20,849 bases of DNA from JBFELO01 sp041552055 (GTDB taxonomy: Bacteria > Acidobacteriota > Thermoanaerobaculia > Thermoanaerobaculales > Sulfomarinibacteraceae): positions 1 through 20,849 of the forward strand of contig JBFELO010000083.1 of assembly GCA_041552055.1 (NCBI GenBank), given 5' to 3'. The translations under genes were made by a program, and so were the position numbers. Position 1 is the first letter of the stretch. Every line of letters starts with the position of its first letter. Of the stretch, positions 5,755 to 13,535 are shown piece by piece. Below the pieces are notes generated by a model. It worked only from the letters and a program-made list of their open reading frames with translations, ran no database searches and had not been told where the DNA came from.

Positions 5755-7569
5755 CTACGGTCTCGATTCCGACTCGCCAGTCGGAGGTGTGTGCTGATTC
5801 TCGGTGGGGAGGGCCGCCGCCTCGAGCGACGACAGAAGCTCGGGAGTGGGCTCAAACCTCCCGGCTCGAGCGTCAGCTAGCAAGGAGAGGGCAATGTCGG
5901 CCAGGTCCTCGCGCGCGATCTCGAGCTGCCGTGGGTCGTCGCCGCAGAGACCGAGAGCCTCGGTTTGCGCGCGTGTCATCTCGAAGAGCTGGAGCAGAAT
6001 GATTGGATCGCCGACCGGCGATGACCCACGATGGAGCTGTACGGCCCGCGTGTATTGGCCTGCGGCGGCGCAGGACTCGCCTCGGGCCATCAGCACGTTG
6101 GCCAGGTTGTGGCGCAGTTCGGGTCGATTCGGAAGCTCCTGGACCGCCCTTTCCAACCACCTGCGTGCGTTGTCCAGATCGCCGGCACGAGCGTACATCC
6201 CGCCGAGGGTGTTGTAGCCCATCGCAGATTCTGCCTCGGCGAACGGGATGGCCGTCAGCCCGAAGATGGCCGCCCAGATGAGCAGCATAGCGGCCAGCGG
6301 TCGCCAGGCACGCCTCCGGACGGCGTCGATCAAACCATCGATCGCGGTGGCCGCGAACAGGACGTACACACCGACCACCGGGAGACGGTACCGCCCGAAT
6401 ACGAAGAACAGAATGACAGAAGCCGCAGAACCGACCAGCACGAGCGCGAGGAGGCGAGCGTTGCGGAGACGACGCACCAGAAAGAGCCCCGGCACGGAGA
6501 GGCCGACGATCAAACCGAACGAGACCGGTGCGAGCCACAGGTGGGGCTCCAGTTCGCGAAATATGCGGTAGTCCACGACGTCCATGATCTCGGCGTTGGC
6601 GTGAAAAAGAAGGGTCTTCTTGAGCGTCAGTCCGGCCCACTCGGCGGGGCTCTCGGCAATCTCCCCGAGTGTGCGTTGGACCCAGAAGCTCGAAACCTCC
6701 GACGGCCACAACGATCGACCCGAGGCGGCCTCGGCAAGGGTCACGGCGTCGTACTTCTCCTGGGCGGGGTGGCCGCGACCGGGCCGCAGCGCCTCATAGG
6801 TTCCACTCGCCCCTCGATGGTTGCCGATGTAGAAGTTGGTCCCGCCCTGGTACGTGGTGGGCACGAAGTCCGACGCCGCGACCGCGTTGTGCGCCGTTGC
6901 CGGAAGGATGCCGATCGCGATCCCCACCAGCCACACCCCGAGCGATGCCGGCGTGAGGCGTCCGCGCCGGTGCTCGAGGATCAGGCCGAGGAAGATGAAC
7001 GGGAGGAGCACGAGCACATTGCCGCGCAGCAGGGTCAGCACGCCGAAGACCGCACCGCTGGCGAACCACGCACGCATCCCCCCTCGATCGAGAGCCCGAA
7101 AGAGCAGCAGCAGCGAGAGGCTCGTCATCACCACGGCGAGCGTCGACTTGAGGACCAGCCACTCGTGCATGTACATCGGACCGAACAGCAAGGTGAGAGC
7201 GGCGGCGAACCAGGCCGCCCTCTTGCTGGCGAGGACCCGATCGGCCAGCAGCAGGACCAGCCCGACGTTGAGGGCGCCGAGTACCACCTGCAGGATCAGA
7301 ATGACGGGCACGCCCTCGCCCGCGAGTCGAAACAGCCCGGCGAGCAGGTAGGGGTACAGAGGGGCAAAGTAGAACGCGTCGTCCCGCACCACGCCCTCTC
7401 GGAGGATGGATTGAGCTTCCTCGACGTGGTACGACTCGTCGTTTGTGAGCCCGACCACGAACGGGTTGTCCCACGCGGCGACCAGAAAGGCGACCTTGAC
7501 GGTGAGGGCGATGAGAAAGACGGCGGCGAGACGGTATCGGACGAGGTGCTCGGGGCGTGGGATCGCCAT
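5755..7569 (-). CDS. GT-C fold membrane glycosyltransferase with C-terminal TPRs
   Basis: A 604-residue protein with about ten hydrophobic segments from residue 13 to about 440. Near the N-terminus, after the first membrane segment, the acidic motif LTNDESYHVEEA (D44/E45) matches the catalytic loop of GT-C/GT39-83-like enzymes of the PMT/ArnT type, which use polyprenyl-phosphate sugars outside the inner membrane. YIGNHRGASGTYE lies in a large extracytoplasmic loop. The last 150 or so residues are soluble and helical, with two TPR-like units (GYNTLGGMYARAGDLDNARR and NLANVLMARGE). The acceptor (lipid, glycan or protein) cannot be read from sequence. It is 54 bp downstream of the ferredoxin gene and may be co-transcribed. 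The ATG gives a normal positive-inside start. Confidence 0.82.
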   Translation of the reverse strand: MAIPRPEHLVRYRLAAVFLIALTVKVAFLVAAWDNPFVVGLTNDESYHVEEAQSILREGVVRDDAFYFAPLYPYLLAGLFRLAGEGVPVILILQVVLGALNVGLVLLLADRVLASKRAAWFAAALTLLFGPMYMHEWLVLKSTLAVVMTSLSLLLLFRALDRGGMRAWFASGAVFGVLTLLRGNVLVLLPFIFLGLILEHRRGRLTPASLGVWLVGIAIGILPATAHNAVAASDFVPTTYQGGTNFYIGNHRGASGTYEALRPGRGHPAQEKYDAVTLAEAASGRSLWPSEVSSFWVQRTLGEIAESPAEWAGLTLKKTLLFHANAEIMDVVDYRIFRELEPHLWLAPVSFGLIVGLSVPGLFLVRRLRNARLLALVLVGSAASVILFFVFGRYRLPVVGVYVLFAATAIDGLIDAVRRRAWRPLAAMLLIWAAIFGLTAIPFAEAESAMGYNTLGGMYARAGDLDNARRWLERAVQELPNRPELRHNLANVLMARGESCAAAGQYTRAVQLHRGSSPVGDPIILLQLFEMTRAQTEALGLCGDDPRQLEIAREDLADIALSLLADARAGRFEPTPELLSSLEAAALPTENQHTPPTGESESRP

Positions 7570-7592
7570 CGGTGTCCGGAGTCTATCGCACT

Positions 7593-7620
7593 CCCGCGGC
7601 GGGTCCCCACCAGGTTGGGG
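7593..7620. other. Two adjacent GC hairpins between the ferredoxin and glycosyltransferase genes
   Basis: CCCGC-G-GCGGG at 7593-7603 and CCCCA (7605-7609) / TGGGG (7616-7620) fill most of the 54-bp gap. There is no T-run. They could slow transcription or reduce downstream expression; this is inference only. Confidence 0.35.
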
Positions 7621-7623
7621 GCT

Positions 7624-8223
7624 TCACCCCGCCTGGTACTCGGACTTGGGTACGCGGAGGCCCGGGACCAACTGCCGCTCGGCGATGATCTCGATCGCCT
7701 TCGGCTCCTCCGGGCAGACCGACTCACACAGCCCGCAACCGGTGCAGGCACCGCTGCCCACGAGCGGCCGCCCCCCGATCATCATGATCGCGCGGTCGGG
7801 GTAGGGGCAGACCTGGTAGCACCGGTCGCAGCTCGAGCCCCGGAACGTCACGCAGCGGCGGGGATCGACCCTGGCAATGCCGATCCGTACCCGTTCCGGA
7901 CCGCCGGGGTTGATCAGAGCGCCGTCGGGACAGGCGGCGACGCACGGCAAGTGGTCGCACAGTACGCACGGTTTTACGGCAGGGTCGATACCGGGCAGCC
8001 GGTCGTCATCCTGGACCGTGATCATGTTGAGGCAGTCGTTCGGGCAGACCGGAACGCAGTCGCCGCATCGGCTGCACGCCTCGAGGAACTTCTCGTCCGG
8101 CGCGAGGGCACCCGGGGGACGAAGCAACTCGTCCGGGCTTCGACCGCGCCGGGTCGGCGACGCCTTGCGAAGCGACGACAGCCAACCCGTCAGTAGGTCA
8201 CGTCTCGACGGTCGGCGGTCCAT
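7624..8223 (-). CDS. NapF/NapG-like ferredoxin-type protein with four [4Fe-4S] clusters
   Basis: A 199-residue protein with sixteen cluster cysteines in four groups: C50/C53/C56/C60, C86/C89/C94/C98, C124/C132/C135/C139, C160/C163/C166/C170. The irregular third group (eight-residue step after the first cysteine) and the N-terminal SRRDLLTG are typical of NapF/MauM-type proteins. SRRDLL resembles a twin-arginine motif, but no hydrophobic segment follows, so it is probably cytoplasmic, as in NapF. No nitrate reductase gene is present. It starts 3 nt after the thiI stop, which strongly suggests co-expression. It may supply electrons or help an iron-sulfur process; its partner is unknown. Confidence 0.85.
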   Translation of the reverse strand: MDRRPSRRDLLTGWLSSLRKASPTRRGRSPDELLRPPGALAPDEKFLEACSRCGDCVPVCPNDCLNMITVQDDDRLPGIDPAVKPCVLCDHLPCVAACPDGALINPGGPERVRIGIARVDPRRCVTFRGSSCDRCYQVCPYPDRAIMMIGGRPLVGSGACTGCGLCESVCPEEPKAIEIIAERQLVPGLRVPKSEYQAG

Positions 8224-8226
8224 GGC

Positions 8227-9438
8227 TCAGCCCACCGCCCCGACCGGGACCGGGATGCCGTCCCAGTCCACAACGCGGGTCAGACGATCGATGTCGGCGT
8301 CGCCGACCGCCGTGGTCACGAGGGTGTCGATGTCGAGGTCTGCCTCGGCGCCGTCGAGCTCACGTGCGCGCGACCGGGTTGCGGGGTTGGCCGGCAGCAG
8401 GTAGGAGCAGCAGTCCATGTGAGGCTCTATGGAGATTTCGTAGCTGCCGATCCTACGGGCCAGGGAGATGATTTCCTGTTTGTCGAAGCCGATCAGAGGT
8501 CGCAGCACCGGCAGGGTGGCGACCGCTTCGACCGCCGCGAGGTTCTCGATGGTTTGTGACGACACCTGGCCCAGAGACTCTCCTGTCACCAGCGCGTGGC
8601 TCCCGAACCTGCCGGCGATGCGCTCGGCGATGCGGAGCATGAATCGTCGGTACAACAGCACCCGAAACTCCGCTGGGCAGCGTGCCACCACCTGCTCCTG
8701 AATCGGCAGCAGGGGCACCATGGCGAGCCGGCACGGCCCCTGGTATCGGTTCAGAACCGCGACCAGCTCGCGGACCTTGTCGAGGCTCGCCGGGTCGGTG
8801 CGCGGTATCGAGTGAAAGTGCACGAAGTCGAGCCGCATGCCCCGCTTCATCGTCAGGAAAGCAGACACCGGGGAGTCGATGCCGCCCGACAGCATCCCCA
8901 GGGCGCGTCCGCTGACCCCGACCGGCAGTCCGCCCGGGCCAGCGACCTTTTGCGTCCAGAGGAAGAACCCGTTTTCGTCCAACAGCAGGTGAACCGTCAA
9001 CTCGGGGTTGCGGAGGTCCACCCTCCACGAGGTGCGCTCCTGAACGTACTGACCGATCTCGCGCTCGATCTCGGGCGACGTCATCGGGAAGCGCTTGTCG
9101 GACCGGATGCAGCGGACGGCAAAGCTGGTCGCGGCGATGGAGTCGAGGTGGGGGCCCAAGGTCGCCTCGACCTGTTCGATGGTGTGCCCGCAATGGGAGG
9201 TCGGCATCATCGAGTTGAGGCCGAACACCGTGGACAGACGCCTCGCGACGTCGACGAAGGGGACCTCCTTCGAGAAGGTGATCAGCACGCGCCACGCCGG
9301 TCGTTGCACGCGTGCCACGGGGAGATCGGCCAGTGCGTGGCGAACGTTCTCGGTCAGTCGGCGCTCGAACCAGCGCCGGTTTCCCCCTTTGAGACTGATC
9401 TCGTTGGTGGTCGCGAGGACCTGTGTGGTCGACTCCAT
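8227..9438 (-). CDS. thiI: tRNA 4-thiouridine synthase ThiI (no rhodanese domain)
   Basis: About 403 residues from the ATG at 9438. The ferredoxin-like/THUMP region covers about 1-165, with NEISLKGGNRRWFE near the start, as in ThiI. The PP-loop SGGIDS (184-189) binds ATP to adenylate U8 of tRNA. The conserved RRFMLRIAERIA, TGESLGQVSSQT and DCCSYLLPANP segments follow. The C-terminal rhodanese domain of E. coli ThiI is absent, as in many bacteria, so sulfur is probably passed directly by a cysteine desulfurase. An upstream in-frame GTG at 9468 would add ten residues; I prefer 9438 because it places the ThiI motif at the usual distance from the N-terminus. The ferredoxin gene follows by 3 nt. 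Confidence 0.92.
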   Translation of the reverse strand: MESTTQVLATTNEISLKGGNRRWFERRLTENVRHALADLPVARVQRPAWRVLITFSKEVPFVDVARRLSTVFGLNSMMPTSHCGHTIEQVEATLGPHLDSIAATSFAVRCIRSDKRFPMTSPEIEREIGQYVQERTSWRVDLRNPELTVHLLLDENGFFLWTQKVAGPGGLPVGVSGRALGMLSGGIDSPVSAFLTMKRGMRLDFVHFHSIPRTDPASLDKVRELVAVLNRYQGPCRLAMVPLLPIQEQVVARCPAEFRVLLYRRFMLRIAERIAGRFGSHALVTGESLGQVSSQTIENLAAVEAVATLPVLRPLIGFDKQEIISLARRIGSYEISIEPHMDCCSYLLPANPATRSRARELDGAEADLDIDTLVTTAVGDADIDRLTRVVDWDGIPVPVGAVG

Positions 9439-9521
9439 CCGGACGAATGTACCACTGCGGTCGGACACGAGGATCTGTGATGGGGAGCCCGAGATTCAAT
9501 GGCGCCCAGTCAAAGGCGGGT

Positions 9522-10460
9522 TCACGGCAGGACGATCTCGACCGGCACCGGAGCGAAGCTCAGCGCGAAGATGACAAAGGCGAGCCAGCCGGTCACTCGT
9601 CTTCGGCGGTCGAGCGAACGATCCTCGTCGAGAACGGGCGGATGGCGAAGGCCAAGCAGGGTTACGATCAGCGACCACATCCACCAGCCGGGCCACAGGA
9701 AGCCCAGGCCGACCAGTGCGACCAGCAGGAACCACACCCCGTGGCGATGCCATCGACCGAAGAGGGCATATCCAACGTGGCCTCCATCGAGCTGAGAGAA
9801 CGGCAGCATGTTGAGCGCGGTGACGAGCAGGCCGAACCACGCTGCCCACGCAGTCGGGTGCAGAAAGATGTCCTCCGAGGGACCGAGTCCTGGAAAGAAC
9901 AGGCCCCGTGCCAGCAACCGGAACGCGAGCGGCTCGCCGAAGTAGATCAGCGGCTGTTCCGGATCGATCAGCTGGATCTCGGAGAGGCCGAGTCCGAGTA
10001 ACAACCAAGGAACCGTCATGACGAATCCCGCGATCGGTCCGGCGGCGCCCACATCCAGCAGCTGACGGCGAGTTCGGATCGGCTCCTTGATGCGGATCAC
10101 GGCCCCGAAGGTCCCTGGGCTGTAGGGGAACGGGATCGGCATCGGCAGGAAGTACGGCAGGGTGGCGCGCAGTCGATGGGCACGGGCGGCCCACAGATGC
10201 CCCATCTCGTGAGCACCGAGAATCAGCAGCAACGGGATGGAGAACTTGAGGCCTTCGAGCAATAGCAGTGGATCGGTGCCACGCTCGAAGACGTCCGGGC
10301 TTTCCAGCCAACCGAAGTAGAGGCCGCCGCAGAACGTGGTGGACAGCAGCGTGGCCCCGAGCAGGAGGACGTGGAGCCAGGGGAGAGCCGGTCGGCGTGA
10401 AAAGGCCCCGGCAGAGAGACCGCCGGGGCCGGGGAAGGATTGCGGATCGTTTGCGTTCAC
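9522..10460 (-). CDS. Site-2 protease family (M50) membrane zinc metalloprotease
   Basis: A 312-residue multi-pass membrane protein. The zinc motif HEMGH is at 84-88 inside a hydrophobic segment, and the third ligand motif NMLPFSQLDGGH is at about 217-228 (D225 in LDGG). GAAGPIAGF (138-146) is also typical of the family. No PDZ domain is seen, unlike RseP. The family cuts substrates within the membrane, often anti-sigma factors or other regulators; the substrate here is unknown. The GTG start lies one nucleotide after the hup stop, so it is almost certainly translated with hup. The alanine/proline/glycine-rich N-terminus before the first membrane segment is not informative. Confidence 0.88.
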   Translation of the reverse strand: MNANDPQSFPGPGGLSAGAFSRRPALPWLHVLLLGATLLSTTFCGGLYFGWLESPDVFERGTDPLLLLEGLKFSIPLLLILGAHEMGHLWAARAHRLRATLPYFLPMPIPFPYSPGTFGAVIRIKEPIRTRRQLLDVGAAGPIAGFVMTVPWLLLGLGLSEIQLIDPEQPLIYFGEPLAFRLLARGLFFPGLGPSEDIFLHPTAWAAWFGLLVTALNMLPFSQLDGGHVGYALFGRWHRHGVWFLLVALVGLGFLWPGWWMWSLIVTLLGLRHPPVLDEDRSLDRRRRVTGWLAFVIFALSFAPVPVEIVLP

Positions 10461-10461
10461 G

Positions 10462-10731
10462 CTACTTCATGTTGCGGAGCGCTTTGCCGGGTTTGAAGCG
10501 AATGGTCTTGCCGGGCGGAATCTCGACCTCGCGACCGGTTTTCGGGTTGCGGCCGATACCGCGTTTGCGGTCCTTGACCTGGAAGACTCCGAAGCCGCGG
10601 AGCTCGATTCGGTCACCGCGAAGGAGAGCTTCTTTCATGCCTTCGAAGAGTGCGTTTACGGCCTCGGTGGCTTTCGGTTTGGGCAGGTCAGCAGCTTCCA
10701 TGACCCTATCGACGAGATCTGATTTGATCAT
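10462..10731 (-). CDS. hup: HU-family DNA-binding protein
   Basis: An 89-residue protein of standard HU length. It has an N-terminal helical dimerisation region starting IKSDLVDRV, then the beta-arm signature GFGVFQVKDRKRG and GRNPKTGREVEIPPGKT, with the intercalating proline in RNPKTG. The HU/IHF family bends and compacts DNA as a dimer. HU and IHF-like proteins of non-proteobacteria are hard to separate, so this could be either. A strong Shine-Dalgarno (GGGAGGAG on the minus strand, 10734-10741) and a sigma-70-like promoter precede it. The M50 protease gene follows after 1 nt. Confidence 0.94.
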   Translation of the reverse strand: MIKSDLVDRVMEAADLPKPKATEAVNALFEGMKEALLRGDRIELRGFGVFQVKDRKRGIGRNPKTGREVEIPPGKTIRFKPGKALRNMK

Positions 10732-10762
10732 CCGCTCCTCCCTCTAATTGACCGGAACTGAG

Positions 10763-10791
10763 ACATTACCGTCTAACCCATCGTGTGTCAA
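10763..10791 (-). promoter_or_regulatory. Sigma-70-like promoter of hup
   Basis: On the minus strand, a perfect -35 TTGACA (10786-10791) is followed 17 bp later by TAATGT (10763-10768). The start site would fall about 25 bp before the hup ATG, leaving room for the Shine-Dalgarno. The weak -10 suggests dependence on spacing or an activator. Confidence 0.6.
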
Positions 10792-10798
10792 GGGTTAG
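10773..10798. promoter_or_regulatory. Inverted repeat over the hup -35 region (candidate operator)
   Basis: CTAACCC (10773-10779) and GGGTTAG (10792-10798) are perfect 7-bp arms 12 bp apart, with centres about 19 bp apart. They flank and overlap the -35 box and the promoter spacer. It could also be a weak ssb 3' hairpin, being 40 bp beyond the ssb stop, but no T-run follows. Confidence 0.45.
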
Positions 10799-10838
10799 CT
10801 CGGATGATCCTGCGCCGCAGTCGCCGGATCGTACAGCG

Positions 10839-11246
10839 TCAGAACGGAACGTCGTCGGTGTCGTCGGGAAACCCCTGAGCGACGCCTGCGAAATCGTCGC
10901 GTGGAGCACCGGCATCCGCTCCTTGCCTGGACCCCAGCATTTCCATGGTCTGGGCATGGATCTCGGTGAAGTACTTCCGCTGGCCGTCCTGCTCGTACGT
11001 ACGGGTTCGAATCGACCCTTCGATATACAGTTGCTTGCCCTTGGTGACGTAGCGATCCACGATCTCGGCGAGCTTGCCCCACGCAACGATGTTGTGCCAC
11101 TCGGTGCGTGGATTGCCGTTCTCGTCCTTGTAACGCTTGTCGGTGGTGGCGAGCGAAAACGTGGCGATGTGGGTCCCGCTGGGCAACGATCGCATCTCCG
11201 GGTCACGGCCGACATTTCCCACCAGAATCACCTTGTTGATACCCAT
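10839..11246 (-). CDS. ssb: Single-stranded DNA-binding protein
   Basis: A 135-residue protein. The OB fold covers about 1-105, beginning MGINKVILVGNVGRDPEMR and including TEWHNIVAWGKLAEI and GKQLYIEGSIRTRTYEQDGQ, the typical SSB core. A short linker leads to the acidic tip DDTDDVPF, which recruits replication and repair partners. The family binds single-stranded DNA as a homotetramer. The ATG at 11246 is preceded by AAGGAG at good spacing; an upstream in-frame codon would add an unrelated 15-residue leader and lacks this site. It lies upstream of hup on the same strand (107-bp gap). Confidence 0.95.
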   Translation of the reverse strand: MGINKVILVGNVGRDPEMRSLPSGTHIATFSLATTDKRYKDENGNPRTEWHNIVAWGKLAEIVDRYVTKGKQLYIEGSIRTRTYEQDGQRKYFTEIHAQTMEMLGSRQGADAGAPRDDFAGVAQGFPDDTDDVPF

Positions 11247-11281
11247 CGGTCGACTCCTTCCCGCGTGGACGGGTTGGCGTG

Positions 11282-11305
11282 ATCGTAGCACATGCCGCCG
11301 GGCAT
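11282..11305 (-). promoter_or_regulatory. Candidate extended -10 and small palindrome upstream of ssb
   Basis: On the minus strand TGC-TACGAT (hexamer at 11282-11287) resembles an extended -10 box, 35 bp upstream of ssb. Just upstream is a small inverted repeat, ATGCC (11292-11296) / GGCAT (11301-11305), where a regulator could bind. No good -35 is seen. Confidence 0.3.
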
Positions 11306-11419
11306 CCGACAGGCAGGGGAGACGCTCATTCTGTTTGGCCTGTTGGATCCGAAGATCGTTGACTACCCACTCGCAGAAACCGTATCCGTCTTCGTGCCCG
11401 ATTCTTCCGCGTGGGACTC

Positions 11420-11443
11420 GGATACGGATACGGATACGGAGAC
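11420..11443. repeat. Hexanucleotide array (GGATAC)3 GGAGAC in the ssb-murJ spacer
   Basis: Three GGATAC units and one GGAGAC. About 30 bp upstream, CCGTATCCGTC at 11380-11390 is the reverse complement of the array motif, so the region can fold into a stem. The 256-bp ssb-murJ divergent spacer otherwise shows no gene. Confidence 0.75.
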
Positions 11444-11502
11444 GGGGGCCCAGCCCGAGTCGCGAGGGTAGGCGACGCGCGTGCCGGTGTTACTCTTCCG
11501 AC

Positions 11503-13074
11503 ATGAACCACGAGGAGCGGCTGCTGCACCACGCGACCCGGATGGCAGCCGTGACCATGGTCAGCCGCCTGACGGGCTACGTACGGGACAAGGCCCTGGC
11601 GTGGGTTTTGGGGGCGGAGGCCCTCAACGACGCCTTTCGGACGGCGTTTCGGATTCCGAATGCGTTCCGGGCGCTGCTCGCGGAGGGCGCGCTTCACGCG
11701 GCCTTCGTGCCCGCCCTCGCGCAGCTCGCCGACGAGGGCGAGGCGGGGCGAGAGGCGCGGGATTTGGTCCGCGGACTCGCCGCGGCCCTGGTCCTGGTGT
11801 TGGCCGTCGTCGTCGGGCTCGGCGTGCTGTTCTCGCCGTGGCTGGTGAGGCTGTACGCGCCCGGTTTCGTCGCCGATCCGGAGAAGTACGTCGCCACCGT
11901 TCTGATGAACCGGATCATGTTTCCCTATCTCGCGTTCATCTCGCTCGCGGCGTTGTGTCAGGGCATCCTCAACAGCCGGGATCGGTTCTTGTTGCCGGCG
12001 GCGACGCCGATCCTTTTCAACCTGACGATCGTCGTGGGGGCCTGGGCGGTGGCGCGGGAGTGGGGAAACGCCACCGTTGTGCTCGCCGGCGCCGTGATCG
12101 TCGGTGGATTGCTGCAGTTCGTCGTCCAGCTGCCGTCGGTGTGGTCTCTCCGGTTCGCGATCCGTCCGTTGTGGAAAGCGGTCCGCAGCCCTGGTGTGCA
12201 GCAGGTGCTGCTGTTGATGGTGCCAGGTATCGCGGTGTTGGGCATCAACCAGCTCAACCAGTTCGTCACGAACAGGTTCGCGTCGTTTCTCGGCGACGGC
12301 GCGGTGACGGCGTCGTTCTATGCGTACCGCGTGACCGAATTGATGTACGGCGGGATCGTTGTCCAGCTGACAACGGTGCTCCTGCCCGTGCTGTCGCGCC
12401 AGCTCCGCGAGCGGCCGGAGTCGGCGCCTGCGACGTTGCTCGACACGGTTCGGCTCGTCAGCTTCATCACTCTCCCGACCGCGACGGTGCTCGCGGTGGC
12501 TTCGCGTCCGATCACGGGCCTGCTGTTCGGGGGGGGCCAGTTCGGCACCGCGGCGGTCGATCTCACCGGGGCGACGCTGGCGGCGTACGCGTTCAGCCTG
12601 GTGGGTCTCGCACACGCCAAGGTGTTTGCGAGCTCGTTCTTCGCGCAGAAGAACACGCGGACGCCGATGTGGTGTAGCGCGTTCGCGCTCATTCTGTTCA
12701 CACTGAGCGCCTGGGTCCTGGTCAAACCCCTCGGCGTGCCCGGGCTGGGACTCGCGAACACGATCGCGATGGTCGGCTATGCCGGACTGCTCACGGCACG
12801 CTACGTGTGGTCGTACGGCTTCGCCGACGTGCCCGTCGGCCCGACCATCACGTCGCTCGTTCGTCAGCTCGGGGCCAGCGTCGCGGTCGGCCTCGGCGTG
12901 TGGCTGGCCCGCGGTTGGCTGGTCGGGGTCGTCGAGACCGGGATCGCAGAGGCACTTCGGGTGGGGGCGGTCCTCGCGGCGGCGACGCTCCTCTACGTGG
13001 GAATCGTGATGGCACTCGGCGGGCGCGAACCGGCCGCGCTGGTGGCGGCGCTGGGCCGCAGGAGGCAGCGGTGA
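11503..13074 (+). CDS. murJ: Lipid II flippase MurJ
   Basis: A 523-residue membrane protein with about 14 hydrophobic segments, the usual MurJ/MviN size. The N-terminal signature (SRLTGYVRDK, then LNDAFRTAFRIPNAFRALLAEGA) carries R22, R28, D43 and R56, which match the essential charged residues of the E. coli protein. GINQLNQFVTNRFAS and GLLFGGGQF are other family motifs. It moves lipid II across the inner membrane for peptidoglycan synthesis. The ATG at 11503 puts these motifs at the family's usual distance from the start. No Shine-Dalgarno precedes it, and a -10-like TACTCT at 11491-11496 would start transcription at the ATG itself. It overlaps dtd by 4 nt. Confidence 0.94.
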   Translation: MNHEERLLHHATRMAAVTMVSRLTGYVRDKALAWVLGAEALNDAFRTAFRIPNAFRALLAEGALHAAFVPALAQLADEGEAGREARDLVRGLAAALVLVLAVVVGLGVLFSPWLVRLYAPGFVADPEKYVATVLMNRIMFPYLAFISLAALCQGILNSRDRFLLPAATPILFNLTIVVGAWAVAREWGNATVVLAGAVIVGGLLQFVVQLPSVWSLRFAIRPLWKAVRSPGVQQVLLLMVPGIAVLGINQLNQFVTNRFASFLGDGAVTASFYAYRVTELMYGGIVVQLTTVLLPVLSRQLRERPESAPATLLDTVRLVSFITLPTATVLAVASRPITGLLFGGGQFGTAAVDLTGATLAAYAFSLVGLAHAKVFASSFFAQKNTRTPMWCSAFALILFTLSAWVLVKPLGVPGLGLANTIAMVGYAGLLTARYVWSYGFADVPVGPTITSLVRQLGASVAVGLGVWLARGWLVGVVETGIAEALRVGAVLAAATLLYVGIVMALGGREPAALVAALGRRRQR

Positions 13075-13535
13075 GGCTCGTGATTCAGAGAGTGTCGCGC
13101 GCCGAAGTGCGGGTGGACGGCGCCCCGGTCGGTCGCATCGGGACCGGCCTGCTGGTGTTGGTTGGGCTGGAGCGCGGCGATACCGCGGAGCAGGTGGAGC
13201 GCGCCGCGGGCCGGGTGGCCTCCTTACGCGTGTTCGAGGACGCCGGCGGGAAGATGAACCGCGGGTTGGAGGAGGTGGGCGGCGAGGTGCTCGCCGTGTC
13301 GCAGTTCACGCTCGCCGGTTCGATGCGTCGTGGTCGGCGGCCGAGCTTCGACGGGGCGATGGCGGGAGACGAAGCCGAGCCGATGTTCGAGAGCTTCGTC
13401 GAGGCGTTGCGGGCGCATCAGGTCCGTGTCGAGACGGGCGTGTTCGGGGCAACGATGGAGGTGGAGCTCGTCAACGACGGCCCCGTGACACTGCTGTGGG
13501 AGGACCCTCCAGAGAGTGCCAACTCCGGGGCCTGA
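13071..13535 (+). CDS. dtd: D-aminoacyl-tRNA deacylase
   Basis: A 154-residue protein, slightly longer than the usual 145. It starts MRLVIQRVSRAEVRVDG, as in DTD1. The catalytic SQFTLAG (77-83, with the key Thr) and the NDGPVT motif (135-140, family NxGPxT) are both present. It removes D-amino acids and glycine wrongly attached to tRNA, as a homodimer in the cytoplasm. The start is GTG in a GTGA overlap with murJ, preceded by GGAGG. The last ten or so residues (DPPESANSGA) are an unconserved tail. The stop codon lies at the edge of a repeat element. Confidence 0.95.
   Translation: MRLVIQRVSRAEVRVDGAPVGRIGTGLLVLVGLERGDTAEQVERAAGRVASLRVFEDAGGKMNRGLEEVGGEVLAVSQFTLAGSMRRGRRPSFDGAMAGDEAEPMFESFVEALRAHQVRVETGVFGATMEVELVNDGPVTLLWEDPPESANSGA

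Noticed and set aside
6031..8196. Very long plus-strand open frame opposite the glycosyltransferase and ferredoxin genes
   Set aside because: Its product is rich in Arg, Gln, His and Glu with no domain, whereas the minus strand encodes a clear GT-C enzyme and a cysteine-patterned ferredoxin. It is an antisense shadow caused by high GC.
11326..12615. Long minus-strand open frame opposite murJ
   Set aside because: Low-complexity, highly charged translation without a motif; murJ on the plus strand has essential residues in place.
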